The notes: generated by a model from the letters alone, not told the origin. A DNA stretch of 64,000 nt from Atherinomorus stipes (GCA_023101725.1 JALJCO010013399.1:115200-179199); one strand, 5' to 3'. Positions 11,658 through 23,639 are shown, counted from the first letter of the stretch. Translations and numbers: made by a program.

Positions 11658-12328
11658 GAATGACTTTTCACACTGGGACCGATGCGAAAATAACGGCACG
11701 AAATTGCGAACAATTCGGGGAAGAAATATTGACGGCGCATTTGTCTATACACACCTGCTCTTAAGCGAAATTAGGAAAATGCAAAAACAAACTCGCTTTT
11801 GTTATTCCAGAGGAACGTGAGCACACGCATCAGTGACGGAGGGAGGTAAACTCCTGGATGCTGAAAACAGCTGATCTCACCGTGGAGATGCCAAATGGGG
11901 ATTTTAAATAGAACACATGTAGCTAATAACCTCAAATGGCCACAAAAAACACTGCTACTTCAGCTGTGACACCCCCAAACCCCCGTTTGCCAAATGAGAG
12001 TGCTGCGACACAAAGGTGATAACACCTGTGCCATAATGATGCAGTAACAGCGACCAAGCGACACTGCTCTCTTTTCCTTTCTCTTTTTGCTTGCGACCAG
12101 CTCTGTGACGGTCAGAGCGCCTTCTCTGATTGGTGGATTGTGTATCTGTTGGATGCGAATATTAAGAAAATCGACCTCAGTTAGAAAAAATAAACGTCGC
12201 AAAATCGCAAGACGAAATTTTGTCACTGATGTGAACGCTTCCGTTGACTTTATATAAATTTGATTCAAGCTTTTTGCCGTGCGAATCTTTCAGACGAAAT
12301 ATTCGGAGTAGGTGTGTAAAGGCCTTCA
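11658..12328. mobile_element. MITE with GAAGGCCTTT ends (left arm)
   Basis: The ends are inverted: tgacttttcacactggg on one side and gtgtgtaaaggccttca on the other, clearer in the right arm (gaaggccttt / aaaggccttc). The interior has CpG-containing blocks (ggcacgaaattgcgaac, cgacgaaat) but no transposase. The family is uncertain. Confidence 0.55.
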
Positions 12329-12434
12329 CTTGTCCATGCTGATGAATATTGGCAAAGCAAAAGCAGATATGTCTGTGATGACAAATTTTAGCTATGATGG
12401 TACATACATAAAGAGTAAACCTGCTAAATATTAG

Positions 12435-13226
12435 CAGGGTTCCCATACATCCTGGAAAACCTGGAAAATGATTTAACATTTTTCCAGTCATGGAAAACAC
12501 ATGGAAAATGAGAACAAGAGTCAAATGTCCTGGAAAATTATTTTTCCTACCACTGCTTCGTCGCTGCTTCGTCGCTACTTCGTCGCTACTTCGTCGCTAC
12601 TTCATCGCTACTTTGTTGCTGCTTCGTCGCTACTTCGTCGCTGCTTTGTCGCTGCTTTTTCGCTGCTTTGTCGCTGCTTTGTCGCTCCTTCATCTCTGCT
12701 TCATCTCTGCTTCGTCGTTGCATCGTCGCTATTTCATCTCTGCTTCGTCGCTGATTCGTCGCTGCTTCGTCGCTGCTTCGTCGCTGCTTTGTCGCTGCTT
12801 TGTCGCTCCTTCATCTCTGCTTCGTCGCTGCTTTGTCGCTGCTTTGTCGCTCCTTCATCTCTGCTTCGTTGCTGCTTTGTCGCTGCTTTGTCGCTCCTTC
12901 ATCTCTGCTTCATCTCTGCTTCGTCGCTGCTTCGTCGCTGCTTTGTCGCTGCTTTGTCGCTGCTTTGTCGCTGCTTCGTCGCTGCTTCGTCGCTGCTTTG
13001 TTGCTGCTTTGTCGCTGCTTTGTCGCTCCTTCATCTCTGCTTCGTCGCTGCTTTGTCGCTGCTTTGTCGCTCCTTCATCTCTGCTTCGTCGCTGCTTCGT
13101 CGCTGATTCGTCGCTGCTTCATCGCTGCTTCGTCGCTCCTTCATCTCTGCATCATCTCTGCACCGTCGCTGATTCATCGCTTGAAAAGTCCTTGAAAATA
13201 ACTTCAAGAAAATAGTGGGGACCCTG
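12435..13226. mobile_element. Transposon with CAGGGTTCCCA ends and 11-bp repeat core (left arm)
   Basis: The termini cagggttccca and tggggaccctg form inverted repeats. Inside each end are the motifs cctggaaaacctggaaaa and gaaaagtccttgaaaat. The core (about 12550-13185) is an 11-bp tandem repeat (tcgctgcttcg with variants tcgctgctttg and tctctgcttca). Eleven-base periodicity keeps frames open in 33-bp supercycles, giving spurious frames rich in SLLRRCFVAA. Related elements lie at 21207-21855 and 61924-62565. Confidence 0.7.
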
Positions 13227-13443
13227 ATCAGTAATACAACCAGTCTGCTGTTAGCATTTTAGCATGCAAGTGTCTACTTTCACCCCAATACATGATTGTT
13301 TTCTCCCTTTTTTTTAAAAAAAAAAAAAGAAAGAAAAAACTTCTTCTAATCTCTAAACTTGTGTTGTTGTTGTTTTGTGTTGTTTTCACCATTTAACTTT
13401 GTTTCCCTTCCATAAGTCACTGGGTATGGGTTTGTGCTTCCAG

Positions 13444-13617
13444 GTGGGCGAGGACAGCTCCAACAGAAAGTTCCTGGTCAGCCGGCTGTTCGACGTGGCG
13501 GAGGGATCCACGCTGGAGGAATCCTCCAGCAGCTGCATCCGGCTGGAGTGGAACAAAGGCATTGTGGGGCACGTCGCTGCAACCGGACAGCCGCTCAACA
13601 TCAAGAACGCATACCAG
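13444..13617 (+). CDS. pde5a: PDE5A exon 3, inverted copy (left arm)
   Basis: This is a plus-strand copy of exon 3 encoding part of GAF-A, from VGEDSSNRK to NIKNAYQ. The acceptor (gtgcttccag) and donor (CAG|gtcata) are intact, and only two synonymous third-position changes separate it from the right-arm exon. It lies 4.4 kb downstream of the left-arm exon 2 in the expected order. No exon 4 follows: about 3.1 kb further on the sequence enters the palindrome spacer. The exon is real by homology, but its role as part of a transcribed gene on this strand is doubtful. Confidence 0.9.
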
Positions 13618-13639
13618 GTCATACCTTAGCTCCATTTCT

Positions 13640-14030
13640 TTCTCTGAAACCAGGTGTGTTTCAGGTGTGTCAGCATGGACACTGTTGGTTTGTACTGTGT
13701 GTCCCGGTGTGTGTGCTGAAACCAGGCTGATGTTTGCTCAGGGGGAATTTGACGGTTCTTGCTGACAGAGCTCAGACCGGGACCACAGGCCACAGGAGAG
13801 AAACCAAAGTAGGGAAGCAGGCCAAAGTGCTTCTGTGGAGGGTTCAGCATCACCGAACACACACAGACGCTTCCGGCTCTTTCATTTTGCTGTCTCTGAT
13901 GACATTTTACACCTTAACACATTCATTGTAGTGACCCATGGAGAGATCACATTTCTTTTCCTCTCAATTCAAGGACTTAACCAATCTGACTTTGACATCG
14001 GATTTACAGTCCCATCCTTTATTTGGTGAG
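13640..14030. other. Intron 3 sequence after exon 3 copy (left arm)
   Basis: No exon 4 homology (the DPRF-type continuation expected for PDE5A) or other gene signal was seen. The equivalent in the right arm is 20416-20815. Confidence 0.45.
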
Positions 14031-14032
14031 GA

Positions 14033-15498
14033 TGTTCAAGTTCACTTTATTTCTAAAGCACTCTGACAAAGACAGATCAAGGTGCTTTACAACAATAAAA
14101 CATAATAAAAAATCACCAAAAATAAACAGAATAAAAAATCTAAAAACAGTAAAAACAACATTAAATTTTACAAACGTTCTCTCAAAAGTACAATATTGGT
14201 CTTTATGAGGCCAGAAGTACCTATATACTATGAAAAAGGGTCCAAAGTAATATAAAGTACACATTTGTACCATTTCAACCGTAAGGGTACCTGCAGCATT
14301 GAAAAATGTGTGTAGCTTGTACAATAACTATAAATAGGAGTACTTCTAAACAGTAGCATAACTATAGTTATTATATTATGATTTTCATAATAATCATAGT
14401 AATCATAGTAATAATTATGTATAATTATATATGTGTTTGGCCTAATATTTATATAATAATAATTTATTATCAGCATCTTTGATTGTTGTCATAATCTCTA
14501 TTTTATTGACTTTTATTCATCATCTTTAATTGGTTTAATTGTACTTTATTAACTCATACAGCTTGATAAGGTACAAAAATGGACCATGAAGGTACAGAAA
14601 TGTCTTTCAGAAAGGAACCCCCCCAACAACAAGCTTTGTACCCTTTTAAGTACAAATTGGTACCTCTATGTTTGAGTGTGTAGGAGTTAAGTACGAAAGG
14701 CTTTATGAAATAAAAATGTTTCAGTAATGTTTTAAAAGCAGTAAGGGACTCAGCAGACCTGACTGACTGCGGTAAAGTGATCCAGAGAGGAGAGCAAACA
14801 CAGAGAAGGCTCTAACACCTTTGTTTTGTAACAGGGCTTTGATTCAACACGCAAGATGGCAGATGAGGATCTTAAGGATCTAGGGGGGACATACCGGATA
14901 CATAAGTCTGAAAGATAAGGGGGGGCAAGATCATGTAAAGCCTTGAAGACAAGCAGGAGAGTTTTCTAAATGATACAGGGAGCCAGCGTAGGCTAGCCAG
15001 GACGGGGTGATGTGGTCACGCTGACGTTTACCAGCCAGTAGATGAGCTGCTGCATTCTGGGCCACCTGCAGCCTCGACTATCATTTTTTATTAAGGCGTT
15101 GGTAAAGAGAGTTCCAGTGATCTAATCTCAACATAATCAGCAAGTGGATTACCTTTTCCAGTTCAGGTTTAGGCAAGCCTTAGGTGGTAAAAAATACACT
15201 TAATCACTGCATTGACTTTTAGTCAAGTTTCAAAGAGCTGTCAATAATAACCCCCAGACTTTTAACAAAATGGAGGGTAGATGAGGATGAGGGAAACAGG
15301 GAAGCGAGAGTCGATGTTAGATTGTTGGGAACTGTGGCAAAGCCAAAAGCAATCACCTCTGTCTTCATTCAAAAGAAGAAAGTTCTGGGACATCCAAACC
15401 TTGAAATCCCCAATGCATTTAACCAGGTTGCAAATGGAAAAGTCCACAGAATCAACAGAGATATAAAGCTGTACATCATCTGCATAGCAGTTTATTAA
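14033..15498 (-). mobile_element. L2-like LINE 3' half, interrupted by a MITE (left arm)
   Basis: Read on the minus strand this is the reverse-transcriptase C-terminal region and 3' tail of an L2-like LINE, the partner of 18866-20415. Many stops interrupt it. The MITE at about 14186-14685 splits it, and one end of that MITE (about 70-80 bp) is deleted here compared with the right arm. Confidence 0.7.
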
Positions 15499-15965
15499 GT
15501 TTCACTTTTTGTTTTTTAAGTCAGTTAGTTTTAGTTAGTTTTTTGAGCAGCTTTGCTGGTTTTTATTTTTGGAAAATGCTTAGTTTTAGCTCAGTTTTTA
15601 ATAGTTTCATTGTCGGTTTTAGGTGTTTTTTTGTTAATTATACAAATTTGTCTGGTTTGACATTCAAAATCATCAGAAAGTCACTCGGAGTAAAATTGGT
15701 AGAGCAAAATAAATTAATCAAATAGAAATATATTTCATATCAATCCAAACGGCTGATGTATTAAATACATAATTTACAAAGACTAAAACTATGGATGTTT
15801 TTTCAATAATTTTTGTTTTAGTTAGTTTTGTAATAACACGATACAGTTTCAGTTAGTTATCGTTTTAAAAAATTTCATTTTTATCTTTATTTCAGTTAAC
15901 AAAAATAGTTTTTTAATTTTAGTTTTTGTTTTTTCATTAGTTTTAGTTAACTATAATAACCTCGG
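15499..15965. mobile_element. AT-rich MITE with AACTAAAAC motifs (left arm)
   Basis: The region is bounded by inverted-looking ends (agtcagttagttttagttag and ttagttttagttaactata) and filled with ttttagtt words. It contains no coding sequence. The right-arm partner is about 18400-18865. Confidence 0.5.
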
Positions 15966-16130
15966 AATGCACCTTAGAGAGGATGACTGCTTTCTAAACC
16001 CAAACTAGGAGCTGGTTCCATGAGGGAGGGGCCCAGTAACCGAAGGTTCTACCTTTGCCCAGTACTGCATCTAACTGTTGAGGACTTGGACGGGAACTTT
16101 GGATAACTGAAAACCAAAAACCAAGTGTCA

Positions 16131-16710
16131 TTATAAAACCTATCAGGGTCGGACTTCATCAGCCTTAAAACTGAGTATCGGACATCGGCTACCCCACCGA
16201 TATTTAACCGATCAGCTTGCTGTTTCCAAAGTCTTAAAAAATCCAAAAACGTCTTCCTCAAAAAACTTCTTTTTTTACAGACTTTAAAACTTCTAAAGAA
16301 AAAATATCGATACATTGAAATATCGCAATATTTTCATATGCTGATGTCATATTGACATTTAAAAATGTGGTATTGATCTATTTTACTTACAAAATCTCAC
16401 CATATTTCATCGTTCTGTTGTGAAATCTCGCGAGAATTCACAAAATAACGTGCGATTTATAACAGAACGATGAAATCTCGTGAGATTTTGTAAGTAAAAT
16501 AGATCGATATCGCATTTTTAAATACTGATTTGATATCGGCATCTGAAAATATTGCGATTTTTAAGTGAATCGAAATTTTTTCCCACCCCTATTTTTCAAA
16601 GTGTCGGATAACAAAACTGCTATTTGCAATGACTGATTTTTTTTTTTTCAGCTTTAATATAGGTTTTAATATCAGTTATCGGTCACATGAGTTTTAAAAT
16701 ATTGGCATAT
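16131..16710. mobile_element. TATCGG-type transposon remnant, truncated at palindrome centre (left arm)
   Basis: Contains ccgatatttaaccgatc, tatcgatacattgaaat and a self-complementary block (gaaatctcgcgagaatt) shared with the element at 34815-35654. It lacks about 604 bp present in the right arm and the last 35 bp of the element, stopping exactly where arm identity ends. Confidence 0.65.
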
Positions 16711-17036
16711 CGCAGCTCTGCGTGCCTCTTGGGGGGTTTGCGAGGCCTGGGGATGTTGGGCCGGTGACTCTGGCCCCTCCGCCGACCCTTTCCGCTCCCG
16801 TCCCTTTTCCCCCCTCCCTGGCCTGGCGTGGTCGAGCGCCCCCAGGGGCCGAGGCTGGCCCCTCTGTGGTGAACGCCGGACGCCGGGCCGTGGGGGCGGC
16901 CATGCCTGCCCCCTTCTGCCCTGGGGGGATCCCGGGAGGCAGGGGTACCTAATGCTCGGTAACGGCTCTTCTTCCAGGGGGAATTCATACCCCCCTGGTC
17001 TCCGATGCACAATATTGGAATTTTGGCCGATATCCA
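16711..17036. other. Palindrome spacer, GC-rich
   Basis: These 326 bp are the only sequence between the arms that is not shared. Most of it (about 16715-17000) is strikingly GC-rich in an otherwise AT-rich setting, with runs such as ggggggtttgcg and cgccgggccg. The last 35 bp (from about 17002) are the end of the transposon remnant that continues into the right arm, so the left arm breaks 35 bp short of that end. Short open frames here look like compositional artefacts. I do not recognise the GC-rich piece. Confidence 0.75.
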
Positions 17037-18228
17037 ATATGCCAATATTTTAAAACTCATGTGACCGATAACTGATATTAAAACCTATATTGAAGCTGAA
17101 AAAAAAAATCAGTCATTGCAAATAGCAGTTTTGTTATCCGACACTTTGAAAAAAATAGAGTGGGAAAAACTCGATTCACTTAAGAATATCGCAATATTTT
17201 CAGAGAGCCGATATCAAATCAGTATTTAAAAATCAAAAATCGATCTATTTTACTTACAAAATCTTCATGAGATTTCATCGTTCTGTTATAAATTCGGACG
17301 TTATTTTGTGAATTCTCGTGAGATTTCGTAACAGAGCGATGAAATATGGCAAGATTTTGTAAGTAAAATAGATCAATACTATCGTTTTTAAATGTAATAT
17401 GAATCAGATATGAAAATATTGATATTTCAATGTATCGATATTTTTCCCACACCTAGTCTTTAGAAGTTTTAAAAGTTGTATCGTGGTCATTTCATTAATA
17501 TTGTACTCTATTATTATTGAATGCATTCTGCATCATTTCTGTTTTAAAAAAACCTTCTGGTATCTTTGTATCCAGCTGTATTTGTATACTAGAAGAGAGG
17601 CTTGTGGTCCAACGGCAGCTTTTTCCGGGAAAGTCCTTCTCATGAATTTCCGTCTGATTGGCTGGCTACCGTCAGTGTATGAAGGAAAGTTCGCCCTCCG
17701 CTCTTATTTCGCTACAGACAGGAAATAGAGTCGACAAACAAGTTTGTTCCGCCATGCTAACAAACAGTTAGCTAATTAGCTTCTCAACTCCGAAGCTAAG
17801 CAGTCGTGCCGTCTTTACTTCTAGTGTGTAGTGGAGGGTTACCTGCCTTCCAATGGACAGATAGAAACCCCATCGTGGGATACGCTTATTTGCAATGTTA
17901 CGTAGAAGTGCAAGGCTGTTCCCGATTCGCTTTTCTTCGTATTGTTTCTCTGATGAGAAAGCACAGCCACTGGGGGCAACGCAACGCTAGCAAGTCAGCA
18001 TGCAAGTAAACAAGGGGAAACCGTCCGTATTTCCAGAAGGAGCAAGTTAAATCTGGGTTTTAAGTGGAAGGAGGCCTTTAAAGTCTGTAAAAAAGAAGTT
18101 TTTGAGGGAAGACGTTTTTGGATTTTTTAAGACTTTGGAAACAGCAAGCTGATCGGTTAAATATCGTGGGGTAGCCGATGTCCGATACTCAGTTTTAAGG
18201 CCGATAAAGTCCGATCCTGATCGGTTTT
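17002..18228. mobile_element. TATCGG-type transposon remnant, longer copy (right arm)
   Basis: This copy of the same family runs from gatgcacaatattggaat to the tatcgg-rich other end near 18228. Between about 17475 and 18078 it carries about 604 bp absent from the left arm, including tgattggctgg and a cluster of gctaac/gttagc words. No transposase is visible. Confidence 0.65.
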
Positions 18229-18399
18229 ATGACACTTGGTTTTTGGTTTTCAGTTATCCAAAGTTCCCGTCCAAGTCCTCAGCAGTTAGATGCAGTACTG
18301 GGCAAAGGTAGAACCTTCGGTTACTGGGCCCCTTCCTCATGGAACCAGCTCCTAGTTTGGGTTTAGAAAGCAGTCATCCTCTCTAAGGTGCATTCGGAG

Positions 18400-18865
18400 G
18401 TTATTATAGTTAACTAAAACTAATGAAAAAACAAAAACTAAAATTAAAAAACAATTTTTGTTAACTGAAATAAAAATAAAAATGAAATTTTTTAAAACGA
18501 TAACTAACTGAAACTGTATCGTGTTATTACAAAACTAACTAAAACAAAAATTATTGAAAAAACATCCATAGTTTCAGTCTTTGTAAATTATGTATTTAAT
18601 ACATCAGCCGTTTGGATTGATATGAAATATATTTCTATTTGATTAATTTATTTTGCTCTACCAATTTAACTCCGTGACTTTCTGATGATTTTGAATGTCA
18701 AACCAGACAAATTTGTATAATTAACAAAAAAACCTAAAACCGACAATGAAACTAATAAAAACTGAGCTAAAACTAAGCATTTTCCAAAAAATAAAAACCA
18801 GCAAAGCTGCTTAAAAAACTAACTAAAACTAACTGACTTAAAAAACAAAAAGTGAAACTTAATAA
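18400..18865. mobile_element. AT-rich MITE with AACTAAAAC motifs (right arm)
   Basis: This is the partner of 15499-15965, starting ttatagttaactaaaact and ending near aactaaaactaactgac. It is non-coding. Confidence 0.5.
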
Positions 18866-20415
18866 ACTGCTATGCAGATGATGTACAGCTTTATATCTCT
18901 GTTGATTCTGTGGACTTTTCCATTTGCATCCTGGTTAAATGCATTGGGGATTTCAAGGTTTGGATGTCCCAGAACTTTCTTCTTTTGAATGAAGACAGAG
19001 GTGATTGCTTTTGGCTTTGCCACAGTTCCCAACAATCTAACATCGACTCTCGCTTCCCTGTTTCCCTCATCCTCATCTACCCTTCATTTTGTTAAAAGTC
19101 TGGGGGTTATTATTGACAGCTCTTTGAAACTTGATAGAAAAGTCAATGCAGTGATTAAGTGTATTTTTTACCACCTAAGGCTTGCCTAAACCTGAACTGG
19201 AAAAGGTAATCCACTTGCTGATTATGTCGAGATTAGATCACTGGAACTCTCTTTACCAACGCCTTAATAAAAAATGATTGTCGAGGCTGCAGGTGGCCCA
19301 GAATGCAGCAGCTCATCTACTGGCTGGTAAACGTCAGCGTGACCACATCACCCCGTCCTGGCTAGCCTACGCTGGCTCCCTGTATCATTTAGAAAACTCT
19401 CCTGCTTGTCTTCAAGGCTTTACATCATCCTTGCCCCCCTTACCTTTCAGACTTATGTATCCGGTATGTCCCCCTGGATCCTTGAGATCCTCATCTGCCA
19501 TCTTGCGTGTTGAACCAAAGCCCTGTTACAAAACAAAGGTGTTAGAGCCTTCTCTGTGTTTGCTCTCCTCTCTGGATCACTTTACTCCCATCAGTCAGGT
19601 CTGCTGGAGTCCCTTACTGCTTTTAAAACATTACTGAAACATTTTTATTTCATAAAGCCTTTCGTACTTAACTCCTACACACTCAAACATAGAGGTACCA
19701 ATTTGTACTTAAAAGGGTACAAAGCTTGTTGTTGGGGGGTTCCTTTCTGAAAGACATTTCTGTACCTTCGGTCCTGGTCCATTTTTGTACCTTATCAAGC
19801 TGTATGAGTTAATAAAGTACAATTAAACCAATTAAAAATGATGAATAAAAGTCAATAAAATAGAGATTATGACAACAATCAAAGATGCTAATAATAAATG
19901 AATAATTATTATAGAAATATTAGGCCAAACACATATATAATTATACATATAATTATGATAATTACTATGATTATTAAGAAAATCATAATATAATAACTAT
20001 AGTTATGCTACTGTTTAGAAGTACTCCTATTTATAGTTATTGTACAAGCTACACACATTTTTCAATGCTGCAGGTACCCTTAGGGTTGAAATGGTACAAA
20101 TTTGTACTTTATATTACTTTGGACCCTTTTTCATAGTATATAGGTACTTCTGGCCTCATAAAGACCAATATTGTACTTTTGAGAGAACATTTGTAAAAGT
20201 GTTACAGGTACAGAAATGTTCCTGTCTTGTACCTCTGTTTTTGAATGTGTAATAATCTTTTACTTTAATTTATTATTTGATGTTGTTTTTACTGTTTTTA
20301 GATTTTTCATTCTGTTTATTTTTGGTGATTTTTTATTATGTTTTATTGTTGTAAAGCACCTTGATCTCTCTTTGTCAGAGTGCTTTAGAAATAAAGTGAA
20401 CTTGAACATCCTCAC
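18866..20415 (+). mobile_element. L2-like LINE 3' half with YADD box, interrupted by a MITE (right arm)
   Basis: The remnant starts with CYADDVQLYI, the YADD catalytic box of reverse transcriptases, followed by a WMSQNFLLLNEDR-like segment and LQVAQNAAAHLL, typical of L2-type elements. Coding is broken by many stops and small gaps. A MITE (19677-20250) separates the coding remnant from the 3' tail (aagcaccttgatctctc, ctttagaaataaagtg). The 5' half is absent. Confidence 0.75.
19677..20250. mobile_element. MITE with ACACTCAAA ends (right arm)
   Basis: The ends are inverted: cacactcaaacatagaggt and acctctgtttttgaatgtg. Sub-terminal stretches repeat gtac-containing words (gtaccaatttgtact, ggtacaaatttgtac) and the core is AT-rich. 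The left-arm equivalent is about 14186-14685, lacking one terminus. Confidence 0.65.
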
Positions 20416-20819
20416 CAAATAAAGGATGGGACTGTAAATCCAATGTTAAAGTCAGATTGGTTAAGTCCTTGAATTAAGAGGAAAAGAAATGTGATCTCTC
20501 CATGGGTCACTACAATGAATGTGCTAAGGTGTAAAATGTCATCAGAGACAGCAAAATGAAAGAGCCGGAAGCGTCTGTGTGCGTTCGGTGATGCTGAACC
20601 CTCCACAGAAGCACTTTGGCCTGCTTCCCTACTTTGATTTCTCTCCTGTGGCCTGTGGTCCCGGTCTGAGCTCTGTCAGCAAGAACTGTCAAATTCACCC
20701 TGAGCAAACATCAGCCTGGTTTCAGCACACGCACCGGGACACACAGTACAAACCAACAGTGTCCATGCTGACCCCGAACACACCTGGTTACAGAGAAAGA
20801 AATGGAGCTAAGGTATGAC

Positions 20820-20993
20820 CTGGTATGCGTTCTTGATGTTGAGCGGCTGTCCGGTTGCAGCGACGTGCCCCACGATGCCTTTGTTCCACTCCAGCCGGAT
20901 GCAGCTGCTGGAGGATTCCTCCAGCGTGGATCCCTCGGCCACGTCGAACAGCCGGCTGACCAGGAACTTTCTGTTGGAGCTGTCCTCGCCCAC
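20820..20993 (-). CDS. pde5a: PDE5A exon 3 (native orientation, right arm)
   Basis: Fifty-eight codons, phase 0 at both ends, continue the GAF-A domain: [21 protein letters not shown], then [28 protein letters not shown] is the allosteric cGMP-binding domain of PDE5, and this part contributes the central strands of the fold. The acceptor is gtgcttccag and the donor follows CAG as gtcata. Vertebrate PDE5A continues with the next exon beginning near DPRF; nothing like that is found on this strand before the palindrome centre or in the left arm. The left-arm copy differs by two bases, both synonymous (GCC/GCG and ATC/ATT). The exon itself is secure; whether it is spliced to a downstream exon outside the window cannot be seen. 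Confidence 0.93.
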
Positions 20994-21206
20994 CTGGAAG
21001 CACAAACCCATACCCAGTGACTTATGGAAAGGAAACAAAGTTAATGATGAAAACAACACAAAACAACAACAACACAAGTTTAGAGCTTAGAAGAAGTTTT
21101 TTCTTTCTTTTTTTTTTTAAAAAAAGGGAGAAAACAATCATATATTGGGGTGAAACTAGACACTTGCATGCTAAAATGCTAACAGCAGACTGGTTGTATT
21201 ACTGAT

Positions 21207-21855
21207 CAGGGTCCCCACTATTTTCTTGAAGTTATTTTCAAGGACTTTTCAAGCGATGAAGCAGCGACGGTGCAGAGACGATGCAGAGATGAAGGAGCGA
21301 CGAAGTAGCGACGAAGCAGTGATGAAGCAGCGACGAAGCAGCGACGAAGCAGCGACAAAGCAGCGACGAATCAGCGACGAAGCAGCGACGAAGCAGAGAT
21401 GAAGCAGAGATGAAGGAGCGACAAAGCAGCGACAAAGCAGTGACAAAGCAGCGACGAAGCAGAGATGAAGGAGCGACAAAGCAGCGACAAAGCAGCGACA
21501 AAGCAGCGACAAAGCAGCGACGAAGCAGCGACGAAGCAGCAACGAATCAGCGACGAAGCAGAGATGAAATAGCGACGATGCAGCGACGAAGCAGAGATGA
21601 AGCAGAGATGAAGGAGCGACAAAGCAGCGACAAAGCAGAGACGAAGCAGAGACGAAGCAGCAACAAAGTAGCGACGAAGCAGAGACGAAGCAGCAACGAA
21701 GCAGCAACAAAGTAGCGACGAAGCAGCGACGAAGCAGTGGTAGGAAAAATAATTTTCCAGGACATTTGACTCTTGTTCTCAGTTTTCATGTGTTTTCCAT
21801 GACTGGAAAAATGTTCAATCATTTTCCAGGTTTTCCAGGATGTATGGGAACCCTG
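21207..21855. mobile_element. Transposon with CAGGGTTCCCA ends and 11-bp repeat core (right arm)
   Basis: This is the partner of 12435-13226, about 140 bp shorter because the 11-bp array is shorter. The terminal motifs cagggtcccca and tgggaaccctg are preserved. Confidence 0.7.
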
Positions 21856-21962
21856 CTAATATTTAGCAGGTTTACTCTTTATGTATGTACCATCATAGCT
21901 AAAATTTGTCATCACAGACATATCTGCTTTTCCTTTGCCAATATTCATCAGCATGGACAAGT

Positions 21963-22633
21963 GAAGGCCTTTACACACCTACTCCGAATATTTCGTCTGA
22001 AAGATTCGCACGGCAAAAAGCTTGAATCAAATTTATATCAAGTCAACGGGAGCGTTCACATCAGTGACAAAATTCTGTCTTGCGATTTTGCGACGTTTAT
22101 TTTTTCTAACTGAGGTCGATTTTCTTAATATTCACATCCAACAGATACACAATCCACCAATCAGAGAAGGCGCTCTGACCGTCACAGAGCTGGTCGCAAG
22201 CAAAAAGAGGAAGGAAAAAGAGAGACGTGTCGCTTGGTCGCTGTTACTGCATCATTATGGCTCAGGTGTTATCACCTTTGTGTCGCAGCACTCTCATTTG
22301 GCAAACGGGGGTTTGGGGGTGTCACAGCTGAAGTAGCAGTGTTTTTTGTGGCCATTTGAGGGTATTAGCCACATGTGTTCTATTTAAACGCCCCATTTAG
22401 CATCTCCACGGTGAGATCAGCTGTTTTCAGCATCCAGGAGTTTACCTCCCTCCGTCACTGATGCGTGTGCTCACGTTCCTCTGGAACAACAAAAGCGAGT
22501 TTGTTTTTGCATTTTCCTAATTTCGCTTAAGAGCAGGTGTGTATAGACAAATGCGCCGTCAATATTTCTCCCCCGAATTGTTCGCAATTTCGTGCCGTTA
22601 TTTTCGCATCGGTCCCAGTGTGAAAAGGCCTTC
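21963..22633. mobile_element. MITE with GAAGGCCTTT ends (right arm)
   Basis: This is the partner of 11658-12328, with ends gaaggcctttacacacc and gtgtgaaaaggccttc intact. It is non-coding. Confidence 0.55.
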
Positions 22634-23635
22634 AGACTTACATTTGCTAATATTAGTCAGCTAGCACCAATCAATGTGTTTTGTTTTTGCTAATCTCCTT
22701 GGCTAGCATGGACATAAATCTCCTTAGCTAGCATGGAAATAAATGCTTTGTTTCTACTAATATTTTTCAGCATGGGAGGATTTGCCTTATATAAGCTTAT
22801 ATTTCTCAGTTGACACTGGTAAACGTGGTCTGTGTGGACAATCATACTGTTTGTGCCGTTATCTATCAGCTAACACTGACTCAAACACTTTGTTTGCTAA
22901 AGTATGAGGCTCATTTTCCGCTGAAGCTACTTGGTCATAAACCAACTTCAAAGATTGACTCAAGTTGGAACATCTTTGCTGTTAGTGCAGGTAAAACAAA
23001 CAAACGCACCTCGCTGCTATGAAGTGGCTTTATAAATACTAAGTTTGTATTTTTGAGGTCAGACCGGACTTGGGGCAGGACATTCACACACTCAGTCTTT
23101 CTTTATGACCAGGGTCTTTCAGATCGTGTGTTCACTAGTTCAGATACGATTGTTTCATTTTTCACAAAGAACGATAGTGGAAGAAAATCACCACACATCA
23201 CCAGACAGTAAATAAGCTTACTGGGGCAGGAGAGTCAGCAAGTCTTCGTTCAGTTTCACCAAAGCAAACAAATGAATCCAATTTATCTTCCATGTTGAAA
23301 TCTGAGGACCAGCAGTGGTAGAAAAGACAGCTTGTGGTTTCAGTAGGACTTTACAAAAATGACTTCCCTCTCTGTTACATGAAAATCTGAGAAAATGTTT
23401 ATGTTTCAAATAAGTGCATAAAACCACGTCATTCACCATCTAACCACTCATTCGTGAGAATATGGTGTTTGGTGGTGCGACCAGTTAAAATAAGAGGTTT
23501 CATGCTGCCAGAGTAAAGAGGCATGATCATGTCTTCCTTCCTCTTGTGGTGGTGATGGCAAAGCTCCAGTTTAAACATACAGTTACGCAGACACAGCCTG
23601 TTCATCCCTAGTAAGTAAGCAAGGAAGTAAAATTG
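22634..23635. other. Unassigned intron 2 sequence (right arm)
   Basis: This is the partner of 10670-11655. The small frames at 22810-23022 and 23218-23439 have no recognisable domain. Confidence 0.4.
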
Positions 23636-23639
23636 ATTT

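Larger units (their letters stand above)
1..16710 (+). repeat. Left arm of a giant inverted repeat
   Basis: Read in reverse complement this segment matches 17037-34175 almost continuously, including two pde5a exons and every repeat between them. Base 1 aligns with 34175, so the arm is cut by the window edge. Exon sequence differs at 3 of 673 bases. Noncoding sequence shows scattered substitutions plus large indels: a SINE at 588-973 present only here, a minisatellite longer here at 5601-8328, one shorter here at 3505-4377, and an internal deletion at about 16290. The arm ends abruptly at 16710, inside a transposon remnant. Confidence 0.95.

Noticed and set aside
12490..13215. Long frames rich in SLLRRCFVAA
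   Set aside because: Artefact of an 11-bp repeat inside a transposon (33-bp supercycle).
8580..13617. Assignment of the exons to PDE11A
   Set aside because: [35 protein letters not shown] and the GAF-A sequence match PDE5A; the PDE11A N-terminal and GAF-A sequences are different.
16672..17060. Overlapping 121- and 125-codon minus-strand frames in the spacer
   Set aside because: They are due to GC-rich composition, overlap each other in different frames, run into transposon ends and show no domain.
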